Below the pieces are notes generated by a model. It ran no database searches and had not been told where the DNA came from. It worked only from the letters and a program-made list of their open reading frames with translations. The position numbers were made by a program, and so were the translations under genes. A stretch of DNA of 64,000 nt from Clostridiales bacterium (GTDB taxonomy: Bacteria > Bacillota > Clostridia > Christensenellales > Aristaeellaceae). The stretch is from positions 2,542,001-2,606,000 of the forward strand of contig CP069419.1 of the NCBI GenBank assembly GCA_017569285.1, read 5' to 3'. How positions within the stretch are numbered: position 1 is the stretch's first letter; each line of letters begins with the position of its first letter. Shown one piece after another: positions 1 through 8,884 of this stretch.

Positions 1-1335
1 GAAAGCCTGGAAGACCTGCGGGACATCCGGATCCGGACGCTGCGCGGACGCCCCGCCAACTGCATGCTGTGCGCCATGCGGGATGACGGCGAAGGCCGCA
101 GCGTGCTGATTGTCCGCGGACAGCCGGCGAAGCACGGCACGCCGGACAAGATGGAAACCTACTTTATTTCCCTGACCGGCCGGTGGAAAGTGGAGGTGTG
201 GGATACCCTGACCGGGGAAATCCGCCCGCTGGAAACGACCTGCGGGGAGAACACCACCGACTTTACCTGGAACTGCTTCACCCAGGACAGCCTGCTGCTG
301 CGGCTGGAACCGGCGGGAACGCGGACCGGGACGGCATCCGGGACGCAGGAAGCCGCGCTGTACGGCAGCTACGGCATCAGCATGGCGGAGGAACTGGCCA
401 AAGACAGCGGAGACCGCGCCGAACGCCTGCTGCCGCCGCCGGAGGAAATCATCCCTGGCGAGGACAACGTGCTGCTGCTGGATACCGCTGAATGGCGGAC
501 GGACGACGGTCCCTGGGAGCCGCGGGAGGAGATGCTCCGCATTGGCCTGCAGGCCAAGCGGAAGAACGGGATCTCCGTCGCCGCCGCATCCGGCGCGCAG
601 CCGTGGATCCTGCAGCAGGAGAAGGCGGAGCATACCCTGTCCCTGCGGATTACGTTCCGCACGGAGATTCCCCTGCCTTCCGCGCGCCTGGCGCTGGAGG
701 ACGCCGATGAATGCCGCGTGCTGTTCAACGGCGCGCCGCTGGAAAGCAAACCGGACGGATACTTTACGGATGAAGCCATCCGGTGCTTCCCGACAGGACC
801 GGTTCCGGAAGGTGTGAACACCATTGAGGTTACCCGGCCGCTGGCTGCCGCCACCAGTGTGGAAAACATGTTCCTGCTGGGTGACTTCGGCGTGCGTGTG
901 ACTGGCACGGAGACCGTGGTGATTCCCGCGCCGCGGAAGCTGGCGTTCGGCGACTGGACGACGCAGGGACTGCCGTTCTACTCCGGCGCCCTGACGTACC
1001 GCTGGCACCTGGAGGGCGGCGAACACCTGCGGCTGCGGCTGGGGCTGTTCTCTGCACCGTGTGTGACGGCGGAGCTGGACGGGAAACGGGTCGCGAACCT
1101 GTCCCTTTCCCCGTCGGAGGCGGATCTCGGAAAGCTGAGCGAAGGCAGGCACACCCTGGACATCACGGTGTATCCCAGCCGGATCAACTCCTTCGGGACG
1201 TTCCACCTGAACGATTACGCGGTGACCTGGTTCGGCCCGCAGGCATGGCGGAGCACCGGAATGAGCTGGACGTACAATTACCGCCTGGCCGCTTCCGGCC
1301 TGCTGAGCGAACCGCACCTGATTACGGTTGAATAA
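1..1335 (+). CDS. C-terminal part of a large glycoside hydrolase-like protein (5' end outside window)
   Basis: The reading frame is open from the first base, so the true start lies outside the window; 444 residues are seen. No catalytic motif is visible in this part. The last 140 residues (GALTYRWHLEGG, then alternating strands, LDGKRVANLSLSP, ending near FHLNDYAVTWFGPQ) resemble the galactose-binding-like beta-sandwich that closes GH2- and GH106-type enzymes, in which an aromatic-rich jelly roll packs on the catalytic barrel. A glycan-degrading role is inferred from this fold and from the two convergent GH38 genes. The family cannot be fixed without the N-terminal part. Confidence 0.6.
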   Translation, partial: ESLEDLRDIRIRTLRGRPANCMLCAMRDDGEGRSVLIVRGQPAKHGTPDKMETYFISLTGRWKVEVWDTLTGEIRPLETTCGENTTDFTWNCFTQDSLLLRLEPAGTRTGTASGTQEAALYGSYGISMAEELAKDSGDRAERLLPPPEEIIPGEDNVLLLDTAEWRTDDGPWEPREEMLRIGLQAKRKNGISVAAASGAQPWILQQEKAEHTLSLRITFRTEIPLPSARLALEDADECRVLFNGAPLESKPDGYFTDEAIRCFPTGPVPEGVNTIEVTRPLAAATSVENMFLLGDFGVRVTGTETVVIPAPRKLAFGDWTTQGLPFYSGALTYRWHLEGGEHLRLRLGLFSAPCVTAELDGKRVANLSLSPSEADLGKLSEGRHTLDITVYPSRINSFGTFHLNDYAVTWFGPQAWRSTGMSWTYNYRLAASGLLSEPHLITVE

Positions 1336-1339
1336 ACAG

Positions 1340-1371
1340 AAAGACGGATGCCCGGCAGGGCATCCGTCTTT
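1340..1371. terminator. Bidirectional intrinsic terminator
   Basis: A perfect 14-bp stem (AAAGACGGATGCCC) with a GGCA loop sits between two convergent stop codons. It is flanked by A-rich sequence on the left and TTTAT on the right, so it can serve both the upstream plus-strand gene and the minus-strand GH38 gene. Confidence 0.85.
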
Positions 1372-1388
1372 TATGACTGTTTCCCGGC

Positions 1389-3836
1389 TTACAGCTCCAG
1401 CACCGGCAGGCCCGCGGCCAGCGCGGCACTGCGGCGGAGCTGGGTTTCCGGCGGGGCTGGCGGCTCCAGCGTGACGATCCAGCGGAATTCGTGCCAGCCG
1501 CCCAGGTCCGCCGCGAAATTGGTTTCCCAGTAATTGTTCATGACCCGGGAGCGGATCTCCGCCCGGTTCAGTTCAATGCTCTGCCCGTCGCACAGTGTGA
1601 CGGGTCCTTTTTCGTTTTCCCCGAAGGAAACCAGCGGCACATCCGGGCTGGTAACGAGCAGGTCGGAGGTATTCCCCCGGCGGAGGATGCCGTTCTGCAG
1701 GCACCAGAAAGCCTGGCAGGTGCCCGGCAGCTGGTCGATGCCGGGACGGATGACGCAGCCGGTTTTGTCGATCCAGGTTTCATTGCTGCCGGCGGTGCGG
1801 AAGGGGAGCACCAGCTGGATTTCCTCCGCGTCCGGGCAGCTCTTTTTGCGGAGGCGCAGGCGGGCGTCCATCCGCGGGATGGACCGGTAGACCTTCAGGT
1901 CCAGGATGCAGGCGTCCGTTCCCTCCAGGTCGTACTCCACGCGCAGTGTGACGGAGACCGGCCCCTGGGCGGCAACGGAGAAGCGCTTCGGCCGGGCGGT
2001 ATATTCCCGTGTATTTACGGTGACCCGCCGGCGGCCCATCTGCCGCCGGGAAGAGGTGACCGGCCCGTCGGACGGCGTGATGAAATACTGCGGGGTAAAA
2101 GCTCCGAAGAGGCTGGCCGGGTCCAGGAGCTCCTGCCCGGTGCGGCGGTCGGTGATGGAGGCGATGCCCTTCGCCGGGTCGGTGCGGACGGTGAAGCAGT
2201 CGGTTTCGATATATTCCGGAAGGGCGAGGCCGGGGATTCCGGCCTGGTCGGTCATGGCGTCCGCACACATGGACGCGGTATGCGGCGGCATACTTTCATC
2301 CGCCGGGGCGTATTCCAGCTGCAGTTCCCGGCTTTCCCCGGGGGCAAGCGTAAGCACGGTTTCCGTCAGGCGGCCGCGGGGACCGGGCCCGGTCTGGGAG
2401 GGCAGGAGTTCGCCCGAGGCGGTATCCCGCAGCGCCAGCGGGCGGTTTTCCGGCTGGCAGCCGCCGGGATACTCCCAGCCCAGCAGCGGAACGGAAACCG
2501 GCACGGTGACCGGGAAGGGATACGGATTCAGCACCCGCGCGCGGCCGGGACGCTCCGGGTAAATGTCCCGGTTCCCGAGGCCCGCGAGCACACCGTCCAA
2601 CAGCGCGTTCGCCGCGGTATGCGCGTTGGCCGCAAAGGCGGTTTTCTTCATGAGCATGGAATGGACGAGCGGACTGTACGGATCGGACACGGAGGCGGAA
2701 TGGCCCCAGGTGTGCTCGGCGTAGAGCATCATGTTTTCCCCGGCTTCCTGCCGAAGGGCGGGGTCGGTATACTTTCCGTCCGGATCCAGCAGGGCGGCGG
2801 TGTTCCGGCAGCGCTGGGACTCGCGGTACAGTTTGACCGACTGCGGCGTGGAGCCGATGCCGTCCGCCCACCAGTCGGTCCAGTCGCCGGCATATTCCGG
2901 GATCTCCGTGCCGGAGGATTCCAGTTTGCCGAAGAAGGCGTCCAGGGTGGTCATCTCCAGGATGACCCGGCCGCCGAAGCACTCATTGAGCCGGCGGATC
3001 CGCTCCGCCACGCGGGCGTTGGGCGGGGAGTTGTCGGACAGGATGCCGCTGACGAATACGGGCACGAAGTCCAGCGGCCAGCCGGATTCCTCCAGGCCGG
3101 CAAGGTACCGGGTGATACGGGCGACCGCCAGGGACAGTTCCTCCGCGTCCGTGGTTTCCGCGTCGGTGGTGAAGAGCTTTCCGCTTTCGATATCCCGCAG
3201 GAAATCGTCATTGAGCATAAAGGAAGAGGTGCCCCGGGGGCAGAGACCCAGGACGTGGCCCCAGTGGTAGTGCTCCCCGCAGAAGGCGAGCACGCTGTTT
3301 CCCGCCGGTCCGCGCCAGCGGAAGAAGGCGGGATTGTGACGCAGGGGATACATGCCGTGGTGGGTGTGCAGCGCGCTGTAGAAATACCGGACGCCGGCTT
3401 CTGAGAGCTGGTCCGGCAGGGCGGCGGAATAACCGTTGACGTCCGCCGTCATGGCGCTGGAAAGGGTGAGGCCGTTTTCTTCCGCCCAGGCGCAAGCCTT
3501 TTCCAGGTGCTCCCGGAGGACGGAATCGTCGATGAGGTCGGTGAGGTTGAGGTACGACGCGCTGAGGCCGATGCGGCCTTCCCGGGCATAGCGGACCAGG
3601 TCCGCCTTTTCGCTTTCATCCGCGGAAGCCAGGAACTGCTCCACCTGCCAGAAGTTCTCACACTGCCAGCGGAAGCCGGACTGCCCTTCGGCGTCCTCCC
3701 GGCGCAGGATTTCCACTGCGCCGCGCAGGAAACCCGCATGCTGGCGGGCAGCCAGCTCCTGCCGGACCGTATATCCGACATCCGTGTGGGAATGGTGCAG
3801 CACGTCGATATGCCAGACCCGTTTCAGTTCCTTCAC
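1389..3836 (-). CDS. Glycoside hydrolase family 38-like alpha-mannosidase (divergent)
   Basis: An 815-residue protein of the GH38 type, expected to cleave alpha-mannosidic bonds by a zinc-dependent retaining mechanism. The N-terminal HSHTDVGYT holds the zinc-binding HxD (about His17 and Asp19), and TADVNGY near residue 132 supplies the probable Asp nucleophile; long beta domains follow. The canonical LPDVFG motif is altered, so specificity may differ from the neighbour. I chose GTG at 3836 because GGAGGA lies 7 nt upstream; the in-frame ATG at 3851 would place that ribosome binding site inside the gene and has none of its own. It starts 27 nt after the stop of the upstream GH38 gene, so the two are probably co-transcribed. 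There is no signal peptide, so it is probably cytosolic. Confidence 0.82.
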   Translation of the reverse strand: MKELKRVWHIDVLHHSHTDVGYTVRQELAARQHAGFLRGAVEILRREDAEGQSGFRWQCENFWQVEQFLASADESEKADLVRYAREGRIGLSASYLNLTDLIDDSVLREHLEKACAWAEENGLTLSSAMTADVNGYSAALPDQLSEAGVRYFYSALHTHHGMYPLRHNPAFFRWRGPAGNSVLAFCGEHYHWGHVLGLCPRGTSSFMLNDDFLRDIESGKLFTTDAETTDAEELSLAVARITRYLAGLEESGWPLDFVPVFVSGILSDNSPPNARVAERIRRLNECFGGRVILEMTTLDAFFGKLESSGTEIPEYAGDWTDWWADGIGSTPQSVKLYRESQRCRNTAALLDPDGKYTDPALRQEAGENMMLYAEHTWGHSASVSDPYSPLVHSMLMKKTAFAANAHTAANALLDGVLAGLGNRDIYPERPGRARVLNPYPFPVTVPVSVPLLGWEYPGGCQPENRPLALRDTASGELLPSQTGPGPRGRLTETVLTLAPGESRELQLEYAPADESMPPHTASMCADAMTDQAGIPGLALPEYIETDCFTVRTDPAKGIASITDRRTGQELLDPASLFGAFTPQYFITPSDGPVTSSRRQMGRRRVTVNTREYTARPKRFSVAAQGPVSVTLRVEYDLEGTDACILDLKVYRSIPRMDARLRLRKKSCPDAEEIQLVLPFRTAGSNETWIDKTGCVIRPGIDQLPGTCQAFWCLQNGILRRGNTSDLLVTSPDVPLVSFGENEKGPVTLCDGQSIELNRAEIRSRVMNNYWETNFAADLGGWHEFRWIVTLEPPAPPETQLRRSAALAAGLPVLEL

Positions 3837-3863
3837 GGCTGATTCCTCCATATTCGTGTCCGT

Positions 3864-6842
3864 TTACTGTTCCAGCAGGGACGCCGCACGGCGCGGATCC
3901 ACCGCCACCGTCAGCATCTCAAAGGGCTTGTATTCCAGCACGTCCGTTTCGCGTTCCCCGTCCTCGAGCAGGTTTGTGACCGTGACCGGCCAGGGGAAGC
4001 GGAGCGTGCCCCGGGAACCGTCCTGTTCGGTGAAGCGGAGGATCAGCTTCTGCCCGTCCTCCGACTGCTTCATGCCCTGCAGGAAGAGGGTGCCCGTATC
4101 CGGCAGGCGGAAGGCCGGCAGGCCTGCCTGCAGCAGGGGCGTGTTGTATTCCAGCGCCAGGCGGTTGATGCCCGCAGCCTGGGCGCTGCCGGGATGGGGA
4201 ACGATGAGGTATCCGAAATCGTGGGTTCCGCGGTCGGACACCAGGTCCGGCCGGCAGGTAGCCCGGAGCAGGCTGACGGAGATGACATTTTCATGGATGC
4301 CGACGCCGTACTTGCCGTCGTTGATGACCGCGACGCCGCCGCCGGTTTCGCTCAGGTCGGTCCACTTATGCTGGCAGACCTCGAAGCGGGCCTGCTGCCA
4401 GGTGGTGTTGCGGTTGGTCTCCCGGGTGATGAACCCGGCGCCCGTATCGCACTGGGCGTACGGCGCGCGCACCGCGCAGCCGAACTCCGCCCGGGCAAGG
4501 ACGTGGTCCTCGTGCCAGTCGGCATGGTGCTCTGTTTCGACGGCGCAGACGCCCCGGAAGAAGCGCAGGGTCCGGGTGAAGCGGCTCTTTTCCGTAGAGA
4601 GCGCGCAGGTGAACGCCGCGGTTCCGCCGTCCCGGAAGGAAAGCGACACGGCCCGGTCCAGCCGCAACGGCAGCTCGATTTCCGGATATGTGGCGAGGAT
4701 GTCCCACGCGTCGTAATTGCCGGGGACGTCTCTGAACAGGCGCAGCTTGTTGAAAGCGCCCTGGGTGTATTCCCGTCCGGACGCGTCCCGCAGGGAGGAG
4801 ATGCTGCCGTCCGGTTCCACGACCGCGGCGAGCGTATCCGTGATCACGCGCAGTGCGCCGCCGGGCAGCTCTTCTGTCCGGATCCAGGACAGGTCTTCCG
4901 CCGGCGAGGCCTCCCGCACGGGACTGAGCGCCGGCATGGCGCCGCGGACAAACCGGCCCGGGACGCCCAGGCGGGATTCCTTCCCGGCGGGATCCGGCAC
5001 GAAGGCGGGCAGGGAACGGTCAAAGCTCAGGGTATTGTACAGCGCGCCCGGTTCCGGGGCGGCCAGGGATTCACAGGTTTTGCGGATATCGGCATAGTCC
5101 GCCATGGCGTCCTCGAATACCGGGCGGATATGGCTGCCCGGGAGGATATCGTGGAACTGGTTGACGAGGAGCTTTTTCCAGGCTTCCCGCAGGGTTTCCG
5201 CGGGATAGGCGCCGCCCGCGAGCCAGCGCAGGGAGGCGGCCAGTTCCATGTCGCGCAGGAGGATTTCCAGCTGCCGGTTCTGCCGCTTCAGGTCGGACTT
5301 GGTGGTGAAGGTGCCGCGGTGCATTTCCAGGTACAGCTCCCCGTCCCAGACGGCCAGGTCCTTCGTTTCGTTGAGGTTTTCCTCCAGGTACTGCTGGCCG
5401 CCGGTGAGGGTGACCTGCGGCATGGCGGAGACTTTGCCGAGGCGCTCCACGGTGTGGAGCATCTCCTCGGTAACGCCGCTGCCGCCGTCGCCGTAGCCGT
5501 ACATGCACAGCGTGGCCGCGCCGGAGTTCTTATCCTGGTAGGCGTTCCAGTTCTGCATGATCTCCGTAGGCGCGGCGGCGGTGATGAAATGGGTGGGCGG
5601 AACGCAGGCATAGACTTCGCTGCCGTCCAGCCCGCGCCAGATAAAGCTGTTGTGCGGGAAGCGGTTCGTGTCGTTCCAGGTGGACATCTTGTTGGAAACG
5701 TAATACCGGATACCGCTCTTCCGGAGGATCTGCGGCAGGACCGCGCTGGTGCCGAACACATCGGGCAGCCAGCAGTTGCCGCAGGCTTTGCCGAACTTCT
5801 CGCGGAAATACCGCTGGCCGTAGAGGAACTGCCGTGTGAGGCTTTCCGCCGCGGGGATATTGCAGTCCGACTCCACGTACATGCCGCCGGCCGGCTCAAA
5901 CTGCCCGGTGCGCACCTTTTCGGCGACGCGGGCGAACAGGTCCGGATAGTATTTCTCCAGGGACTCAAACAGGAATGCCTGGGTATGGGTGTAGGTGAGG
6001 AAAGGGAAGCGGTCCATGAGCTCCAGCTGGATGAGGCAGGTGCGCGCGTTTTTCTGCACGGCGTGGATGCGCCGCCAGTAATAGGCGATATCCAGGTGGC
6101 TGTGGGCCACCAGCGCCACCGCGCCGCTGCCCCGGTAGAGCGTATTGCCGTAGAGCTCCTTCGCGATGTATTCCCGGGCCTCCCTGATGCCGCCCTCCGG
6201 ATCCCGGTCCACGATGGACAGCGCGTGGTACAGGCGGTCCGACACGAGGGCGGTGTAATCCTCGTCAAACTCGCCGCCGCGGAGGATATCCAGGAACAGG
6301 GAAACATCCCGGTACAGCTCCGCGGCGTCCCCGTCTTCCACGACGAACCAGCCGCCCTGGAAGACCTGGCGGCAGCCCTTGTAGCGCATGGTATCCTCGT
6401 TCCGGTCGTCATCCGGCTTGGAACGGTTGTAGCCCTCGATATCGAAGACGTAGCGGCCGTCCGCGGAGGGCGGGAGCAGCAGCGTTTCCCGGTTCGGGTC
6501 GATGCCGCCCTGCAGGCGGCCGTTGACGCGCACGAGCATCTCGCCCGCGGTGGTGAGCATGAGCCGCAGGTTTTCCGCCCCGCGCAGTTCCGGGGGAACT
6601 TCCGTCTCTGCATGGAGGAAGGCGGTTCCGTCCGGGGTGAAGTATTCATCACCCCGGTTCAGCGGACGGGGCGTATCGTCGTACATTTTATAGGCGTTTT
6701 CGCCGGTCTGGCGCCCTTCCCGGACGGTCCAGCCGGTGATTTCCGATTTCTTCGCGATGAGCCGCTTCTTCAGCCAGCCGATGCGGATCCGCGTCCATTC
6801 ATCGGGCAGGAGGGACCGGCGGATTACCTTGACATGTGCCAT
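3864..6842 (-). CDS. Glycoside hydrolase family 38 alpha-mannosidase
   Basis: A 992-residue canonical GH38 enzyme. An N-terminal beta domain (1-230) is followed by the catalytic barrel: HSHLDIAYYW with the zinc HxD at His249 and Asp251, MYVESDCNIPAAES near 321-334, and LPDVFGTSAVLPQI with the nucleophile at Asp361. C-terminal beta-sandwich domains complete the usual length of about 1000. There is no signal peptide, which suggests it trims imported mannose-containing oligosaccharides in the cytoplasm. GGAGGAGGT precedes the ATG. It lies 4 nt downstream of the NifU-like gene and upstream of a second GH38 enzyme. The adjacent sugar ABC transporter is a likely substrate supplier (inference). Confidence 0.93.
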   Translation of the reverse strand: MAHVKVIRRSLLPDEWTRIRIGWLKKRLIAKKSEITGWTVREGRQTGENAYKMYDDTPRPLNRGDEYFTPDGTAFLHAETEVPPELRGAENLRLMLTTAGEMLVRVNGRLQGGIDPNRETLLLPPSADGRYVFDIEGYNRSKPDDDRNEDTMRYKGCRQVFQGGWFVVEDGDAAELYRDVSLFLDILRGGEFDEDYTALVSDRLYHALSIVDRDPEGGIREAREYIAKELYGNTLYRGSGAVALVAHSHLDIAYYWRRIHAVQKNARTCLIQLELMDRFPFLTYTHTQAFLFESLEKYYPDLFARVAEKVRTGQFEPAGGMYVESDCNIPAAESLTRQFLYGQRYFREKFGKACGNCWLPDVFGTSAVLPQILRKSGIRYYVSNKMSTWNDTNRFPHNSFIWRGLDGSEVYACVPPTHFITAAAPTEIMQNWNAYQDKNSGAATLCMYGYGDGGSGVTEEMLHTVERLGKVSAMPQVTLTGGQQYLEENLNETKDLAVWDGELYLEMHRGTFTTKSDLKRQNRQLEILLRDMELAASLRWLAGGAYPAETLREAWKKLLVNQFHDILPGSHIRPVFEDAMADYADIRKTCESLAAPEPGALYNTLSFDRSLPAFVPDPAGKESRLGVPGRFVRGAMPALSPVREASPAEDLSWIRTEELPGGALRVITDTLAAVVEPDGSISSLRDASGREYTQGAFNKLRLFRDVPGNYDAWDILATYPEIELPLRLDRAVSLSFRDGGTAAFTCALSTEKSRFTRTLRFFRGVCAVETEHHADWHEDHVLARAEFGCAVRAPYAQCDTGAGFITRETNRNTTWQQARFEVCQHKWTDLSETGGGVAVINDGKYGVGIHENVISVSLLRATCRPDLVSDRGTHDFGYLIVPHPGSAQAAGINRLALEYNTPLLQAGLPAFRLPDTGTLFLQGMKQSEDGQKLILRFTEQDGSRGTLRFPWPVTVTNLLEDGERETDVLEYKPFEMLTVAVDPRRAASLLEQ

Positions 6843-6846
6843 CTGC

Positions 6847-7083
6847 TTACCTCCTCCACAGGAACGGATCGGGAACGGCGGTGAAGCGGATTTCCCGCCC
6901 CAGCTCCTGTTTTACGCGGGATTCCGCCCAGCGCAGGCAGCGGTCCAGGGAAATGCACCGCGTGCATTCGCCTTTGGCCTTCAGCACGGCCGTGCCGCCT
7001 TCCTCGCACTCCAGTTCCAGCCACCCTCCGTCCGCCCGGACGCAGGGGGCAATCTCCGAATCAAAAAACGCTTTCAGTTCCAC
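6847..7083 (-). CDS. Small NifU C-terminal-like protein
   Basis: 78 residues. The opening (FFDSEIAPCVRADGGWLELE) resembles the start of NifU C-terminal domains (LRPxLxxDGGDVEL), and GECTRCISLDRC sits where NifU carries its cluster-binding CxxC. An Fe-S carrier or metal-binding role is therefore possible but not proven; there is an additional Cys and the usual second half is short. The start is GTG, with GGGAGGAG 8 nt upstream. It ends 4 nt before a GH38 mannosidase gene, an unexpected partner because GH38 enzymes use zinc and no Fe-S cluster. Confidence 0.55.
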   Translation of the reverse strand: MELKAFFDSEIAPCVRADGGWLELECEEGGTAVLKAKGECTRCISLDRCLRWAESRVKQELGREIRFTAVPDPFLWRR

Positions 7084-7162
7084 GCTGAATTCTCCTCCCG
7101 GGAACGCTTCTCACGCAAAGCAGTTCCCGACGTTCAGGCCGGGACGAACCGGCAGGGGATCT

Positions 7163-7200
7163 GAGAAACAGGGGCTGCCGCGGAAACCCGCGGCAGCCCC
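7163..7200 (-). terminator. Intrinsic terminator or attenuator after the solute-binding protein gene
   Basis: A 13-bp perfect GC-rich stem (GGGGCTGCCGCGG) with a 4-nt loop lies 19 nt past the stop of the solute-binding protein gene. On the minus strand it is followed by TGTTTCT, a weak U-tract. Because no promoter is visible before the NifU/GH38 genes downstream, partial read-through could link the transporter and glycosidase genes. Confidence 0.75.
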
Positions 7201-7218
7201 CTGCATGAACGCAGTCAC

Positions 7219-8850
7219 TTAATTCTGGGACGCGTACCATTCGTTGGCTTCGGTCGTCAGCTGTTCGCCGCCGGCGGCCATCCAGTCGGCTACGAAGTCA
7301 TCCCAGGTGTCCAGGGAACGATCGCCGCGGATGAAGTCGACATACGCTTCATCACGGATGGTGTTCACTTCCGCGAACAGTTCACCGGCGCTCGGGAGCG
7401 TCTCGGTGACGACATCCTGGATGTAGCTGTTGTACTGATCCTTCTTGAACCAGTTGAGGCGGTTCGCAATGGTCTTGTCATTGTAGAAGGCCAGGTTGTA
7501 GGCCAGCTCGGAGAAGGCACGGTCGCTGCCGTACAGGCTGCGGCATCCCCAGACGCCCACGGCGTTCAGGTCTTCATTACCCATGGTGCGGGTGATGGTG
7601 CCGTCTTCATTCTTGGTATAGTGTTCTCCTTCGATACCGGCGAAGGCGAGCATGTACAGTTCATCATCCGTCGCGAAGGCGTTCAGGATTTTGAAGATGA
7701 CTGCCAGCTTCTCGTCGTCCATCTTGGCGTTGTAGACCGCGCTTTCGCTGACGGCCACAGGCGTTCCGACTTCCCAGCCGTAATCGCCGTTGGGGCCTGC
7801 CGGCCACGGGCCGTACACGAAGGTGGAGTCTTCACCGTTGACAGACCAGTATTCGGTCGCGCAGCGTCCGCCCGCATCTTCCGGACCGGCGATGCCCTTG
7901 AGGCGGTAGTGGTCGATGGACGCGTTGGCGCTCACGCCGTACAGGCCGTTGACCATGCCGTGGGAGATGGCCCAGTAGCTGCCTTCCACGGATTCCTTGC
8001 CGGCGACGAATTCCTTGTCGATGAGGCCCTTGGCATACATGTCAGCCAGGATGCCGATGACAGCCTTCGCATCGTCGGTGACGTCGCTGCTGGCAACCTT
8101 GCCGTCCCGCAGGACCCAGTAGGAATTGCTGCCGGAGAAGCCGGTGCCCAGGCCGTAGGAGCCGAACAGCGCTTTCATCGCGGTGATGGAGCAGCCGTAG
8201 GTGTCATCCTGGCCGTTGCCGTCCGGGTCTTCCTTGGCGAAGCGTTCCATGAGGGCTACGAAATCATCGACGGTCTTCGGAAGGGTTTCCTCCGTCACGC
8301 CCAGCTTGTCCAGCCAGTCGCCGCGGTAGATCAGGGTCTTGTAGGGCATGGAGCCGTCGGGCTTGAAGGACGGGAGGACGATCATTTTGCCGTCCCGGAC
8401 AGAGGCCTTCTTCCATGCTTCCACATCACCGGCCAGGTCGCCGTAGGCGGCGCCGTTCATGACGAAGTTGTAAACGTCCGGGGCATTCTCCTTGAAGAAT
8501 TCCTCATCCCAGGACTTGATGACGCCCTGGTCGTAGTATTCATTCAGGGTGGTGGTGCTCTGCGCGAGGAACACGTCGGGAGCGGTGCCGCCGGAAAGCC
8601 GGGTGTTCAGGATTTCGGCGTAGTTGCCCTGCTCAATGTAGACGACTTCGATGTCCACATTGATGCCGTGCTTCTCCTTCAGCATCTTTTCCACTGCCGG
8701 GGTGATCACGTCTTTCTCGTTGTCGATCGGTCCGAACATGTAACCGGCCACAGAGATCTTGATCGGTTCATCCTCGGCCATGGCGGTCGGGACCAGCGCG
8801 AGGACCATTACCAGGGCCAGCGCCAGCGCAAGAATACGGGTTCCTTTCAT
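7219..8850 (-). CDS. Extracellular sugar-binding protein of a CUT1-type ABC transporter
   Basis: 543 residues. It has an N-terminal signal peptide (MKGTRILALALALVMVLALV, cleavage predicted after AMA) and then an LplA/LipO-type solute-binding fold of the large CUT1 class. The DPDGNGQDDTYG segment near residue 200 is the acidic loop typical of this family. It lacks the lipobox cysteine usual for Gram-positive binding proteins, so the anchoring is unclear. AAGGAGG lies 8 nt before the ATG. It is third in the operon permease-permease-binding protein. The substrate is probably an oligosaccharide, judging by neighbouring GH38 mannosidases (inference). The ATPase is not encoded here; CUT1 systems often share MsmX-type ATPases. 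Confidence 0.9.
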   Translation of the reverse strand: MKGTRILALALALVMVLALVPTAMAEDEPIKISVAGYMFGPIDNEKDVITPAVEKMLKEKHGINVDIEVVYIEQGNYAEILNTRLSGGTAPDVFLAQSTTTLNEYYDQGVIKSWDEEFFKENAPDVYNFVMNGAAYGDLAGDVEAWKKASVRDGKMIVLPSFKPDGSMPYKTLIYRGDWLDKLGVTEETLPKTVDDFVALMERFAKEDPDGNGQDDTYGCSITAMKALFGSYGLGTGFSGSNSYWVLRDGKVASSDVTDDAKAVIGILADMYAKGLIDKEFVAGKESVEGSYWAISHGMVNGLYGVSANASIDHYRLKGIAGPEDAGGRCATEYWSVNGEDSTFVYGPWPAGPNGDYGWEVGTPVAVSESAVYNAKMDDEKLAVIFKILNAFATDDELYMLAFAGIEGEHYTKNEDGTITRTMGNEDLNAVGVWGCRSLYGSDRAFSELAYNLAFYNDKTIANRLNWFKKDQYNSYIQDVVTETLPSAGELFAEVNTIRDEAYVDFIRGDRSLDTWDDFVADWMAAGGEQLTTEANEWYASQN

Positions 8851-8884
8851 TTTTGCTACCTCCTTTTTATTTCCGGAAAGGATC

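Noticed and set aside
4194-6884. 896-residue open frame on the plus strand
   Set aside because: It is antisense to the GH38 gene with its full motifs; GC-rich codon bias opens the mirror frame. No ribosome site and an Arg/Gly/His-rich composition.
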